Of a stretch of DNA of 64,000 nucleotides, positions 22,365 through 31,278 are shown one piece after another. The notes beneath the pieces are model-generated. The model was not told the origin of the DNA. It worked only from the letters and a program-made list of their open reading frames with translations, and searched no databases. How positions within the stretch are numbered: the first letter of the stretch is position 1; each line of letters starts with the position of its first letter. The stretch is from a virus. The translations under genes and the position numbers were made by a program. The DNA lies in IMG/VR virus record IMGVR_UViG_3300021962_000066, positions 1 through 64,000 of that record; one strand, given 5' to 3'.

Positions 22365-23639
22365 ATGGCAACAAGCACATCTACGTTCGCTCTTAATATT
22401 TCTGCCATTAGGGCATTATGCCTAGGAGTTTCGGGCATTACACCCCCCGGGCTAAAGCATGGGTATGCAGCGCCTACTGTCACTGACGGTATATCGGGCG
22501 ATTTCTTTTTTAATATAGCGTCTCTTTCATCATATCAGTTATATGGTCCGAAGACGACAACTTGGCCGACCTCGGCAATAACGCTAACAACTTTAAACTA
22601 TCTCACATCCTATACGAACACTCAACTTAATGGCCTCACAGGTGGTAATACTCTGGCAATAGCGTGCTTACAGGATGGTGGAAGTTCTGGCTACGGCTTA
22701 TTGAGCTCACTTAGGATATTGAATCAAGGTGGTGCTGCTGCTAATATAGGTTCACTAAGAATAAATACTAATTCAGGTCCGGGCATGCAGCTCCCGCATA
22801 TCATCTGCAGTGCATTTGGTGTTGAAAATTTTATAGTCGATAGTGATGGCTCATTATCAGCTAACAATATTACGACTGATGGTACGGTTACAGTAAACCC
22901 TAGGTACCAGACAACGGGAGGAGTAAATCGTTTATTCGGTGGCAATATATTCGGTACTAATGAGTGTTTTGTTTCTGCGGAAAAGGTTAGTATTTCTATC
23001 GGTGAGGCTACATCCGCGTACGATGCAAACTGTCTTGTAGGTGGCGGTAATTCGATTGCAACCGGTCAGTATTCATGCGCATTAGGTTGGGCTAATCAAG
23101 CAATTGGCCAGGGAACCTTTATTACCGGTCTTGAATCTAGAGCAGTAGGTAATCTGTCCATAGTACTCGGCGCCTCGGCCGTTGGTTATCATAGTGGTAC
23201 TTTTGTCTGGAACGGTGGTCAAGGAGCTAATATTAGCTCGTCCGTATACCCTGTCGTATACGGACGAGCAGGTACATCAGGCCACACTCAGGCCGTATTC
23301 TACTCTGCCTCTGGTACGCATATCGGTCGTAGACTTAGTGTTAATAATTTTCAAACAGAGACATTTAATATTACCGATCCTGTGCGTGGAACCACTGAGA
23401 CTGTGATACTAACCGTTCCTATCACAGGTAGTAATGATGCCACGTTTACTGTTAATGGTACCATATCGTCGAATAACACTACAACAGCTACAGGTTACTT
23501 CGATGGTAATAACGCACAGTTACTAACAGGCAGACAGACTGCACCGTCACCGTTAGTCGGCGGATCAACACTAAGTGATACAATTGCAGCATTTAATTTA
23601 TTACTGAGTAGTTTAACAGCTCACGGTTTAGTTAGATAA
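22365..23639 (+). CDS. Tail fibre/adhesin with YadA-like head repeats
   Basis: 424 residues. Residues 225-275 carry the repeat pattern of trimeric adhesin heads (NSIATGQYSCALGWANQAIG, then GTFITGLESRAVGNLSIVLG), each turn with A-x-G-x-x-S. The rest is Gly/Thr/Ser-rich fibre-type sequence. Probably a trimeric receptor-binding or head fibre. Its 3' end meets the biosynthetic operon tail to tail (19 bp overlap). Confidence 0.75.
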   Translation: MATSTSTFALNISAIRALCLGVSGITPPGLKHGYAAPTVTDGISGDFFFNIASLSSYQLYGPKTTTWPTSAITLTTLNYLTSYTNTQLNGLTGGNTLAIACLQDGGSSGYGLLSSLRILNQGGAAANIGSLRINTNSGPGMQLPHIICSAFGVENFIVDSDGSLSANNITTDGTVTVNPRYQTTGGVNRLFGGNIFGTNECFVSAEKVSISIGEATSAYDANCLVGGGNSIATGQYSCALGWANQAIGQGTFITGLESRAVGNLSIVLGASAVGYHSGTFVWNGGQGANISSSVYPVVYGRAGTSGHTQAVFYSASGTHIGRRLSVNNFQTETFNITDPVRGTTETVILTVPITGSNDATFTVNGTISSNNTTTATGYFDGNNAQLLTGRQTAPSPLVGGSTLSDTIAAFNLLLSSLTAHGLVR

Positions 23640-24250
23640 TGACATCGATGGCGCGATTTACCGATCGCACCCCTACCATAATGGTTCTGCAAAAATACTC
23701 CCGATACGTCAGTTACTTTTAATGGTAGCAGTACTACATCTGCAAAGTTTTTCAAATGTACGAGATCATCATCACTCGCGCATTTTCCAATCTCGGGGTA
23801 TATCTTACAGGTATCTAACCACCACAGCTGAAAGAATCCTAACGCCGTTCTGCCCTCGAATCCATGTTCTACATAATCATTAACGCTAGTACCGTCTACT
23901 AACGTTCTACTACATCCATATAAAATATCTTTATGTAAGTTAACTAGTTTATCTCTGTAATTAACTGGTAATAAAATATCACTATCTAACTGTAGTATCC
24001 ACCCCGTGTCTTTCAGTCTTTGTATCCCCTCATTAACTGCTTTACCTTTTGCAAAGTTTGCGCCGTTATAATATATGTCTCTAGATAGAATATATTGTAG
24101 CTGATTTTTCTCACATAATTGTATTGTCTTTTTATCAGACTGATGAGTAACGATAATCCAATCGTCTAGTAGATCTCTATTAGGTAGTGTCTTCTCTAGG
24201 TAATCGCTATAGTCTATACATACGGTTACTGCTGATATTTTCATAGCCAC
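23621..24250 (-). CDS. GT2-like glycosyltransferase, last gene of the operon
   Basis: 209 residues of GT-A fold: strand-loop SAVTVCIDYSDYL at the start, then WIIVTHQSDKKT, FAKGKAVNEGI (substrate loop) and the metal-binding WILQLDSDILL (about 84-94). Related to glycosyltransferases that read sugar nucleotides. Downstream-most gene of the leftward operon, overlapping the deacetylase gene by 10 bp. Confidence 0.75.
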   Translation of the reverse strand: MAMKISAVTVCIDYSDYLEKTLPNRDLLDDWIIVTHQSDKKTIQLCEKNQLQYILSRDIYYNGANFAKGKAVNEGIQRLKDTGWILQLDSDILLPVNYRDKLVNLHKDILYGCSRTLVDGTSVNDYVEHGFEGRTALGFFQLWWLDTCKIYPEIGKCASDDDLVHLKNFADVVLLPLKVTDVSGVFLQNHYGRGAIGKSRHRCHYLTKP

Positions 24251-24789
24251 TCTACAGGAATTCTCTTCTTCGAATAAAATTTTGATATACCATTGCCCTG
24301 TAGGATTCTCATATAGAGCTCATCTGCGTAATTATACGGGAAACAAAACCTATCAGGTACACTGCCTAGTTGTAGCTCAAATGTATTAATCATATTTACG
24401 GTATCCGATAGATACATACGAATCTTTTCAACCATTAATGTATTCTTCCGTAGTTGGAGATGATTATGACCATGACCACCAATAAAACATTGAGGAGAAT
24501 TATATAACGATCTAATCTGTTCCCAGTTCATATAATTACTGACATCGCCTACGCTAAAGAATCGATCATGCGCATCAGTGCACGAAACGCAGTCAGAGTT
24601 CTGTTGGGTATCTTCTAACGCGACAATGTTAGTTGATATAAAAAAGATCTTTGGTGTGTTTATTTTTAGTAATTCGTTTCGAAACTTATACTGAGTATAC
24701 AATCCATCATCAAAGGTAAGTATATAATTCTGCAGAGGAAGTTTTAAAAACTCTTCCTTCATTTCATGAATCATTAGTACTTGTTTCAC
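24241..24789 (-). CDS. Polysaccharide deacetylase (NodB/CE4-like)
   Basis: Contains LTFDDGL (about 23-29) with the catalytic/metal Asp pair, GGHGHNHLQL (about 100-109) as the metal-binding His motif, and FCFPYN as the arginine/Pro motif position. At 182 residues it is a minimal CE4 domain. Expected to remove N-acetyl groups from a sugar or glycan. Overlaps the PIG-L gene by 4 bp, placing two different deacetylases side by side. Confidence 0.8.
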   Translation of the reverse strand: MKQVLMIHEMKEEFLKLPLQNYILTFDDGLYTQYKFRNELLKINTPKIFFISTNIVALEDTQQNSDCVSCTDAHDRFFSVGDVSNYMNWEQIRSLYNSPQCFIGGHGHNHLQLRKNTLMVEKIRMYLSDTVNMINTFELQLGSVPDRFCFPYNYADELYMRILQGNGISKFYSKKRIPVEWL

Positions 24790-25436
24790 GAAATTGTAAA
24801 TATAGGTTTAAAGCATTCTGCTTTATCGTATCCACACAGACTTCCGATATAACTGTCGCGGTGAGCAATCATGTCTATACTTATAGGGTCAGGTGACTCT
24901 CTTAATTCTGTATCGTAGTTTTTAATACATCGAAGTTTTATATTATGTACTGATGTAATATCATTAAAGGTCGTGAACTCCTCTAATGACTTACCCCATT
25001 CGGTACTACCGGGAATCGAAAAACAGAGTAATTCCTTTATAGAGCTATTATATCTCGGTCTAGTAGTAACTCTAACAGCTTCATATACGATTCTATGGTC
25101 TCTGTGTATATCGTACTGATAGTGCGAATAGATAACTTCAGGTTTATATGAACGTATCTCACTATCAATGTGTGACCGTATATCAGCAAACGGGACAGTA
25201 TCGAGTGAAACGTCGGAGTAATCTAATCTTATAAAATCATCTATGTTTAGTATATTACAGTTTTTTTTTGCGGCCACCTGTCTGCTTCCTGCAACATGTT
25301 CATGCCCTGGTCGATTACCTTTACAGAACGTTAGCAGTCGAATCTTATGACCTTGCTGTTTAAGCTTGGCTACAGTACCGCCCATACCAATTTCCATATC
25401 ATCCAGATGAGCTGTTATAATTAAAATATTTTTCAC
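24786..25436 (-). CDS. PIG-L/LmbE-type N-deacetylase
   Basis: 216 residues with AHLDDMEIG (9-17), the zinc motif A-H-x-D-D-x-E, and HYQYDIHRDHR (about 103-113), the second zinc-ligand region. Family members deacetylate GlcNAc-containing small molecules or glycolipids, including precursors in aminoglycoside pathways. Overlaps both neighbours by 4 bp. Confidence 0.88.
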   Translation of the reverse strand: MKNILIITAHLDDMEIGMGGTVAKLKQQGHKIRLLTFCKGNRPGHEHVAGSRQVAAKKNCNILNIDDFIRLDYSDVSLDTVPFADIRSHIDSEIRSYKPEVIYSHYQYDIHRDHRIVYEAVRVTTRPRYNSSIKELLCFSIPGSTEWGKSLEEFTTFNDITSVHNIKLRCIKNYDTELRESPDPISIDMIAHRDSYIGSLCGYDKAECFKPIFTIS

Positions 25437-26392
25437 GTATAGAAAGATACACCGCTGTTTATAATTTCCTGCATAGAAATTGTTGGTGTGTAATATTTTC
25501 TAAGTTCCAGAATATTAGGTATTCTGTAACCTATATCAATAAAGTCGTTTTTAAATGAATTACTCAGATCAGAATATACAATTTCTGATTTACTATTTAC
25601 AGCCTTTAAAACGCTATTTGCTAATTGATTAATCGTTGTAATGTTATTGGGGTTGCCTATGTTGTATATATTCCCGTAACATGACTCCGTACAACTAAGA
25701 ATATACAATGCATTAATAGTGTCTCTAACATCGCAAAACGATCTAGACTGTTCACCGGTGCCGTATACCTCAATCGGCTTATTACGTAGTGAGGCTTCAA
25801 TAAAATTCGGTAAAACAGCGCCGCCCTTACTGCATTGACCGTACCCTGTCACATTAAATGGTCTTACTATTATAGACGGGGTATCGTAACTCCTTAAAAG
25901 AAATTCCGATGTCAGTTTACATGACGAGTAACACCATCTACTTGTTCTGGAGGTTCCAATTGTAAGATTGTCAGACTCCACACAATTAGTTGAACTACCA
26001 TATATCTCACTCGTACTGGTGTATATAATCCTCTTATTAGACTTGGCAGCTGCCTCGAATACATTTGCATTTATATTGAGTATGCTTTTAATTGCATGAT
26101 TTGGGTTATTGTCTACAGTTCTAACTCCTACTGTTGATGCAAAGTGATATATAGTATCTTGATCTTTAAAAAAAGAATTGAGGGTTGTAGCAGACGTTTT
26201 AGACAGGTCGACTTTAATAATCTTATACCGATTACGAGCGTGGGACGTCTCCATTAATGTCTGTGATATCAACTTACTACGATGCCCTATATTATCTAAT
26301 ATTGTAATATAGTCAGTACCCTCTGTCAGTAGCTTTTTGAGTAAGGAGGCGCCTATAAAACCTAATCCACCTGTTATTAGTACTTTTTTCAT
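25433..26392 (-). CDS. NAD-dependent sugar epimerase/dehydratase (extended SDR)
   Basis: Full-length 319-residue extended SDR: ITGGLGFIGASL (6-17), the catalytic YSSCK motif (about 147-151) with upstream TSTSEIYG, and RPFNVTGYGQ, all typical for UDP-glucose 4-epimerase/dTDP-glucose 4,6-dehydratase relatives. Acts on a nucleotide sugar in the cytoplasm. Starts 3 bp after the upstream SDR stop. Confidence 0.9.
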   Translation of the reverse strand: MKKVLITGGLGFIGASLLKKLLTEGTDYITILDNIGHRSKLISQTLMETSHARNRYKIIKVDLSKTSATTLNSFFKDQDTIYHFASTVGVRTVDNNPNHAIKSILNINANVFEAAAKSNKRIIYTSTSEIYGSSTNCVESDNLTIGTSRTSRWCYSSCKLTSEFLLRSYDTPSIIVRPFNVTGYGQCSKGGAVLPNFIEASLRNKPIEVYGTGEQSRSFCDVRDTINALYILSCTESCYGNIYNIGNPNNITTINQLANSVLKAVNSKSEIVYSDLSNSFKNDFIDIGYRIPNILELRKYYTPTISMQEIINSGVSFYT

Positions 26393-26395
26393 ATG

Positions 26396-26992
26396 TCAGC
26401 AAAATAACTCCTTTATATCTCTGATAGAGTTTGACTGCAACGATGTATAGTCTATAGTGGACTCAATACTGTGTAAACTGTTTATTGTTTGACTAATGAA
26501 ACTATCAATAGTAATATAACTTATAATATTAGACATATCACTGTCACTCACTAAATTTTGTCGTATTTTACGCATTAAACCCTTTGTTCTATGGGTACCA
26601 TACACTCGCGGTATTCGTAATATCATATACTTATTGTAACGCTTTTTAATGTAAACCTCCATAGCGAACTTACACGATTCATAAAGATTTGTAATCTTAT
26701 TAACTCCCTCCGTACTAGCAAATATAAATGTAGCATGATTCTCTATTGCAATATTCAATAGATTGTCTGTACCTATAACAATAGTGCTAACTGTTCGCTC
26801 TATATCTTTAAATTCAAATGTATCGCTAGGAGAGGCTAAATGCATGACCATGTCAATATTACTATATTGACGTCGATCTCTAACATCGCCTTCATACTCC
26901 ACCACGGTATAGATAGCGGAGAGTGCCGGTATAAGCGATGAGCCTAAAAAGCCTTTACTGCCTGTTATTAGTATGCGAGGTTTTCCATTCAC
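26396..26992 (-). CDS. Short NAD-dependent SDR (epimerase/reductase-like)
   Basis: 198 residues: ILITGSKGFLGSSL (6-19), MVMHLASPSD, ASTEGVN and YESCK (about 113-117) as the YxxxK pair. The C-terminal substrate domain is much shorter than in the 319-aa neighbour, so it may reduce or epimerise a small substrate or partner with that enzyme. Overlaps the transketolase-like gene by 38 bp. Confidence 0.8.
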   Translation of the reverse strand: MNGKPRILITGSKGFLGSSLIPALSAIYTVVEYEGDVRDRRQYSNIDMVMHLASPSDTFEFKDIERTVSTIVIGTDNLLNIAIENHATFIFASTEGVNKITNLYESCKFAMEVYIKKRYNKYMILRIPRVYGTHRTKGLMRKIRQNLVSDSDMSNIISYITIDSFISQTINSLHSIESTIDYTSLQSNSIRDIKELFC

Positions 26993-27458
26993 AATTATCC
27001 CAACCGAGTCTTATGAGACTTGGTTCCTTTCCTCTGATGCAGTTAGTAAGCGTACTCAGAAATGATTGACGATCGTGAGGTTCATGTAGAGGTATGCCCA
27101 GCGCTGCCATAAGTTGCGCGTCATCGTCTAATATATGACCCTTACCGCCGGCTTTATAACAACCGTTAGCACCTGCGTTAATAAACGTAACGCTTCTACC
27201 GAAGTTTACAACACTGAACTTTATCTGTTCGTATCCGCGGTGTATTACAAACCCTGCAACCCCATACACTATAACTGACTTACCTTGACTAGCTAGCCCA
27301 CCAGCAATGTTCACAAGGTTCGTCTCCTGCACTCCTACATTTATACAACGCTCTGGAAACCGCGACTTAAATCGCTTAAAGCTCCACATATCTGCATGTA
27401 AGAAATACAGATTCGGATTATTGTATTTACTAAGAAATTTGTCTAAGGTATTTCTCAT
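26955..27458 (-). CDS. Transketolase-like pyrimidine-binding subunit (truncated form)
   Basis: 167 residues matching the Pyr domain of transketolase/DXS-type enzymes: FPERCINVGVQETNLVNIAGG (conserved Glu that activates thiamine diphosphate), YGVAGFVIHRGYEQIK and INAGANGCYKAGGKGH. It stops after this domain; the usual third domain is missing. Should work together with the PP subunit just upstream (29 bp overlap). Confidence 0.82.
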   Translation of the reverse strand: MRNTLDKFLSKYNNPNLYFLHADMWSFKRFKSRFPERCINVGVQETNLVNIAGGLASQGKSVIVYGVAGFVIHRGYEQIKFSVVNFGRSVTFINAGANGCYKAGGKGHILDDDAQLMAALGIPLHEPHDRQSFLSTLTNCIRGKEPSLIRLGWDNCEWKTSHTNNRQ

Positions 27459-28143
27459 CTACTTTTTTATAATGCCAGGTTATAGGGTCTGCTTCCATAA
27501 ATGGGACACCGTACCCTTTAATAGTCTTACAAAAGAATACAGTCGGTTTACCGTATTCAGCTCTAAACTCTTTATTGAGCTTAAGGTAATCATGCCCGTC
27601 AACGACAGTAGTAGCCCACCCATTATTGCTAAAGAAGTTAATTACCGGCTCTATAGGTAGAATGTCGCACACTTTACCTGTAACCTGTTGGTTGTTGTAA
27701 TCTACAGTAACAACTATATTTGCCAATTTCTTATGACCGATATACTGTATAGCCTCTAGAGTGCTGCCCATCTGCAATGTAGCATCAGAGAGATTGACCC
27801 ACACTTTCTGAGATGTTGTCATAGCAATGCCACTTGCAACACCTAGAGCATTCCCCATCGTCTCTTCACCGAAATCAACAAAGTCTATTTCAGCGTGTTT
27901 AACTCCAGGAGATAGATTCTCTATATGCTTGATATAGTTAAGTCTTTTCCAGATTAGATAATAGGTTTGTGAACCAAATGGCTTACCTAGAACGATTTTG
28001 TGCTTATATGGTACAACATGCTTCTCTGTAAACAGAACATCCACATAAGTGAGCATAGATAGAGCTGACGGTATGTGCGTCAGCTGCTGCTTGATAGAAT
28101 ACTGTAAAACAGTATTTGGTAAAATAGGATCAACTATATCCAT
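27430..28143 (-). CDS. Transketolase-like thiamine-diphosphate (PP) subunit
   Basis: 237 residues. Region 85-175 carries the ThDP/Mg site in the degenerate form LSDATLQMGSTLEAIQYIG ... VVTVDYNNQQV, and IKGYGVPF as in transketolase N-terminal halves. With the following gene it makes a split two-subunit ThDP enzyme that could transfer a two-carbon unit to an aldose or make a branched sugar. Overlaps the halogenase gene by 14 bp. Confidence 0.82.
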   Translation of the reverse strand: MDIVDPILPNTVLQYSIKQQLTHIPSALSMLTYVDVLFTEKHVVPYKHKIVLGKPFGSQTYYLIWKRLNYIKHIENLSPGVKHAEIDFVDFGEETMGNALGVASGIAMTTSQKVWVNLSDATLQMGSTLEAIQYIGHKKLANIVVTVDYNNQQVTGKVCDILPIEPVINFFSNNGWATTVVDGHDYLKLNKEFRAEYGKPTVFFCKTIKGYGVPFMEADPITWHYKKVDEKYLRQIS

Positions 28144-29389
28144 AATCTTTTAACCATATAGGATATGGTGTACCCCTCAAGACATCAAGTTCTCGTGCTG
28201 CTATTTCTACGAGATTCCTAGGACTAGGTTCCTTTACACCTAGCCCTGTTAATAAACTATTCCAACTCCATTCATCAAATATAGCAGACTCTGAATATAA
28301 GTTAACATCCATCTGTTTATACTGATCCCAATACTCATTACTTCTTTTTGCGTATTTATAGTGTGCTAGTATAAAACTAACTATCGAATTGTATTCCTTA
28401 TTGATCGTACGGTTATATTCATCTGCTGTAATCTTCTCTTCAATATAGTCGCATAATAGCTCAATACTGAACACACTCATAAACAGACTAGTACTTTCCA
28501 TCGGCTCGACAAAGCTTGATGATAGACCTACGGCAGCAACTGGCGGCACTCCTTCAACTATATGTGTCTCACATCTACCAGTTGCGAACTTAATTTTTTT
28601 AATCTTACTCTCATCTATCTTACTGACAGTAGATTGCTCTATAAAGTCTATAAATTCCTGTCGCACGTTGAAATTATCTGAATGCACATATCCAAATGTC
28701 ATCTCGTTTCGTAAAAACAAGTTCCATATCCACCCATATTTCATAGCGGTTGCAATTGAATAGGGTCGTATTTGATTTAGGGAGTTAGTATAACGGTGTC
28801 TATAAATGTAGGCAGAGTTGTTAGGAATTAACTGCTCTATAGATACAAAGTTATTATCAGGCTCTACTGCTCTGAGAATAGTCTTTGACAGGCCTGTACA
28901 ATCTACTACAAGATCTGCAGTACTCTTCACATCATTAAAGCTAACTTCCTTTTTTATAATAGAGAGATTTTTATAAACCTGCAATTTAGATTCTATTAGA
29001 GTTGTTAGAAGGTTAACATTAAAGTGGAATCCTATATTACTCTCCGGATGTAAAACGCCAGCTGTTACACGTTGCTGTCTGCAATGCTCATCATACGACG
29101 GAAATGCATGGAAAAACTTATCTCTTACACCGGAAAACTCATCAAATCTAAATCCAAATTTTATAGTACCGTTACAATGATCGAGAATGTCTTCTGACGA
29201 TATACCTATTTTTCTTAGAAAAATATGTACGTCAGGTACAGTTGCTTCGCCTACACCTATAGGGTTATTAACCTCCGGGTATATCCATCTGATGCTCTTA
29301 TCTGGAAATGCTTTACATAAAAATGCAACCGCTAGGTAGCCTGCTGTACCAGCACCGACAACAGTTAGGTTTTTATACTCTCGGATCAT
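28130..29389 (-). CDS. Flavin-dependent (tryptophan-) halogenase family protein
   Basis: 419 residues. FAD site VGAGTAGYLA (11-20), GVGEATVPD (45-53), and Lys77 in GTIKFGFRF aligns with the catalytic lysine of tryptophan halogenases. The family WxWxIP motif is present as GWIWNLF (last two positions changed), followed by FGYVHSD. It ends with typical VEPMESTSLF and C-terminal helices. A halogenase homologue from a cyanophage has been shown active as a halogenase, so activity is plausible, but oxygenase chemistry or another substrate is possible. Overlaps the radical SAM gene by 4 bp. Confidence 0.85.
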   Translation of the reverse strand: MIREYKNLTVVGAGTAGYLAVAFLCKAFPDKSIRWIYPEVNNPIGVGEATVPDVHIFLRKIGISSEDILDHCNGTIKFGFRFDEFSGVRDKFFHAFPSYDEHCRQQRVTAGVLHPESNIGFHFNVNLLTTLIESKLQVYKNLSIIKKEVSFNDVKSTADLVVDCTGLSKTILRAVEPDNNFVSIEQLIPNNSAYIYRHRYTNSLNQIRPYSIATAMKYGWIWNLFLRNEMTFGYVHSDNFNVRQEFIDFIEQSTVSKIDESKIKKIKFATGRCETHIVEGVPPVAAVGLSSSFVEPMESTSLFMSVFSIELLCDYIEEKITADEYNRTINKEYNSIVSFILAHYKYAKRSNEYWDQYKQMDVNLYSESAIFDEWSWNSLLTGLGVKEPSPRNLVEIAARELDVLRGTPYPIWLKDYGYS

Positions 29390-30357
29390 TTTACCTCAAC
29401 TCTCTTGTACTCTAAATCAAAAACGCATTTTTTAAATGGACATATTACATCTGCAACTGTTGTAAAATAATTGTCGTAATTATACGGAGTATTAATGTTG
29501 AATAAAGGTTTAGCAAAAGAGAATATCTCGCTGATACATCTGTAACAATTACCATCCCAATCGATTATTATTCGATCCTTAGCTACGCTGCACTTATAAC
29601 CTAAAAAGTTAGTCTTATTATTTAGCCATAGCTCAAATTTTGATACACTACTAACAGTGTATGGGTCTGTTTGGTATTTAATAGTTTTATCGAAAAAAAG
29701 GCTATGTATAGCTAATTTAGAAATGTCTTCAGTTTTTTGCAGGTAGGCTAATTCACCTACATCACTCTCAACACGGTTCACCTTGCAATCAATAAGCGGA
29801 GATATCTCACAATACTCTATACCGAGTATAGAAACAGCTGTGTTAAAGCTGCCCATAACACATTTACGACTATTGTACATAAATGTAATCTTACCAAGGA
29901 GATTAAGATTCTTAATCATAATACACTTTCTAAGAAATAAAGGCAGCTCAGTTTGAGTGTTGTGAAAGCTGCAGGATATTTTAAAGATATTACTATACTT
30001 CGCATATCTGCTGCAAAATGAAGAGAACCAATCTTCTGATCGTGACAAGTTAGTTAGAAAATCAATGGAGATATTAATCCTATTAGCAGTACAATAGGCT
30101 AGCACACTATCCAAGAAACTGTTTAAATGGGTGTAAAGAGTCGGCTCGCCTCCGTATATAAATAAGTAGATCGGTCTCTTAATGACTTTAGATATTGAGC
30201 CGATCATAGAGCAGACGTTATCTGCATTCAGCTGAGTAATAGGATTCTTATTTTGATGTAGATCGGTACAGTAATAGCAGTCGTAATTACATTTAGTTGT
30301 AAGTCTAACTTCTAAATTAAAGCGTTGCTGTTCCTCTCCTAGCGATACGATCTTTAT
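29386..30357 (-). CDS. Radical SAM protein, probable AUA start
   Basis: The first ATG (30,207) would lose the catalytic site. The frame is open to 30,366, and upstream residues include KCNYDCYYC, the CxxxCxxC cluster motif, plus later YLFIYGGEPTLY. No ATG, GTG or TTG lies between the motif and the in-frame stop. The likeliest start is ATA at 30,357, which overlaps the upstream stop as ATAA and follows AAGGAGAGG. This gives 323 residues, the size of the other four. C-terminal cysteines (CYRC, CPFKKC) suggest an auxiliary cluster. Confidence 0.8.
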   Translation of the reverse strand: MKIVSLGEEQQRFNLEVRLTTKCNYDCYYCTDLHQNKNPITQLNADNVCSMIGSISKVIKRPIYLFIYGGEPTLYTHLNSFLDSVLAYCTANRINISIDFLTNLSRSEDWFSSFCSRYAKYSNIFKISCSFHNTQTELPLFLRKCIMIKNLNLLGKITFMYNSRKCVMGSFNTAVSILGIEYCEISPLIDCKVNRVESDVGELAYLQKTEDISKLAIHSLFFDKTIKYQTDPYTVSSVSKFELWLNNKTNFLGYKCSVAKDRIIIDWDGNCYRCISEIFSFAKPLFNINTPYNYDNYFTTVADVICPFKKCVFDLEYKRVEVK

Positions 30358-31271
30358 AACCTCTCCTTATAGTATGAGTATTTTATATCACAGCAGCATC
30401 CTGTTTCTACATCGCAAATAACCTGCTTATCAATATTACTTCCGAGAGGCGTCATAGGTGTATGAGTACAGTGGTTTACTATTCGACCATCTGTCTTTAT
30501 ATACCACATTAACGGTGTGCATCGAAAACCCTTAAAAAATCTTAAGCCATGTTTTTGTATGTCATACTCATTTAAATTAGTCATCTTACCGTTGATATTA
30601 AACGGGATATTACCTGTAATACTTTTAGGATTTTCTGCAATTACTGTTTTAAATGTTTCAAAAAACTTGTCAGTATATTTAGGAGACCAGCCTGCTCTCG
30701 TTGGAATTAGAAAATTAAACCCAACTGCAACACCTCGCTCTTTTAAGGTATTAATGAGACTGATAGTGCCTTCCCAATGCTCCTCAGTGTCTGACAGATT
30801 TATATTAGGAAAAATAGTTATATGCTTTGCATCTTTTATAGCAATACACTTATCTATAAAGACTGGCTTAAAGTATTCGGGATGGTAAGAGGGTGTTATT
30901 TGCAGCTTATTACACTCAGGTATATCAAATTGCTGATAATATTCTAATGATCTAGAAAAATTTGTAACAAGTTCTATCTTAAGACAATTTTTAATTGCAT
31001 TTAGTCCCTTTACAATTTCAACCAAATCTGGATGCAATGTAGGTTCCCCGCCTAGCAACTCAACGTTAAACTTAGGTATGCGGTTAAGCGACAACTGCTT
31101 TACGACCTGTTTATACGACTGCAGCTTAGTAGTATCAATCTGCTTCTTCAAAAAGTGCTCTGCACTACAATACGAGCACCTGTAATTACACACGTCAACA
31201 AGGTCCCACGAAAATGTAACCAGCTTACAATTGGGGTCGCCAGCATGCTTAACGTCGTCTATTGTCATCAC
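30354..31271 (-). CDS. Radical SAM protein with C-terminal Cys cluster (305 aa)
   Basis: CxxxCxxC at residues 28-35 (VCNYRCSYC), LLGGEPTLHP (GGE SAM-binding motif, about 72-81), and C-terminal FRCTPLMWYIKTDGRIVNHC ... CDVETGCCCD, a SPASM/twitch-like set of cysteines. Catalyses radical chemistry on an unknown substrate. Sits 7 bp after the 323-aa paralogue and has strong sequence similarity to it in the core. Confidence 0.9.
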   Translation of the reverse strand: MMTIDDVKHAGDPNCKLVTFSWDLVDVCNYRCSYCSAEHFLKKQIDTTKLQSYKQVVKQLSLNRIPKFNVELLGGEPTLHPDLVEIVKGLNAIKNCLKIELVTNFSRSLEYYQQFDIPECNKLQITPSYHPEYFKPVFIDKCIAIKDAKHITIFPNINLSDTEEHWEGTISLINTLKERGVAVGFNFLIPTRAGWSPKYTDKFFETFKTVIAENPKSITGNIPFNINGKMTNLNEYDIQKHGLRFFKGFRCTPLMWYIKTDGRIVNHCTHTPMTPLGSNIDKQVICDVETGCCCDIKYSYYKERL

Positions 31272-31278
31272 TTATTAC

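Noticed and set aside
29386-30207. A 273-aa radical SAM remnant lacking the cluster motif
   Set aside because: The motif is present upstream in the same frame, so the gene is taken as complete with an unusual start rather than as truncated.
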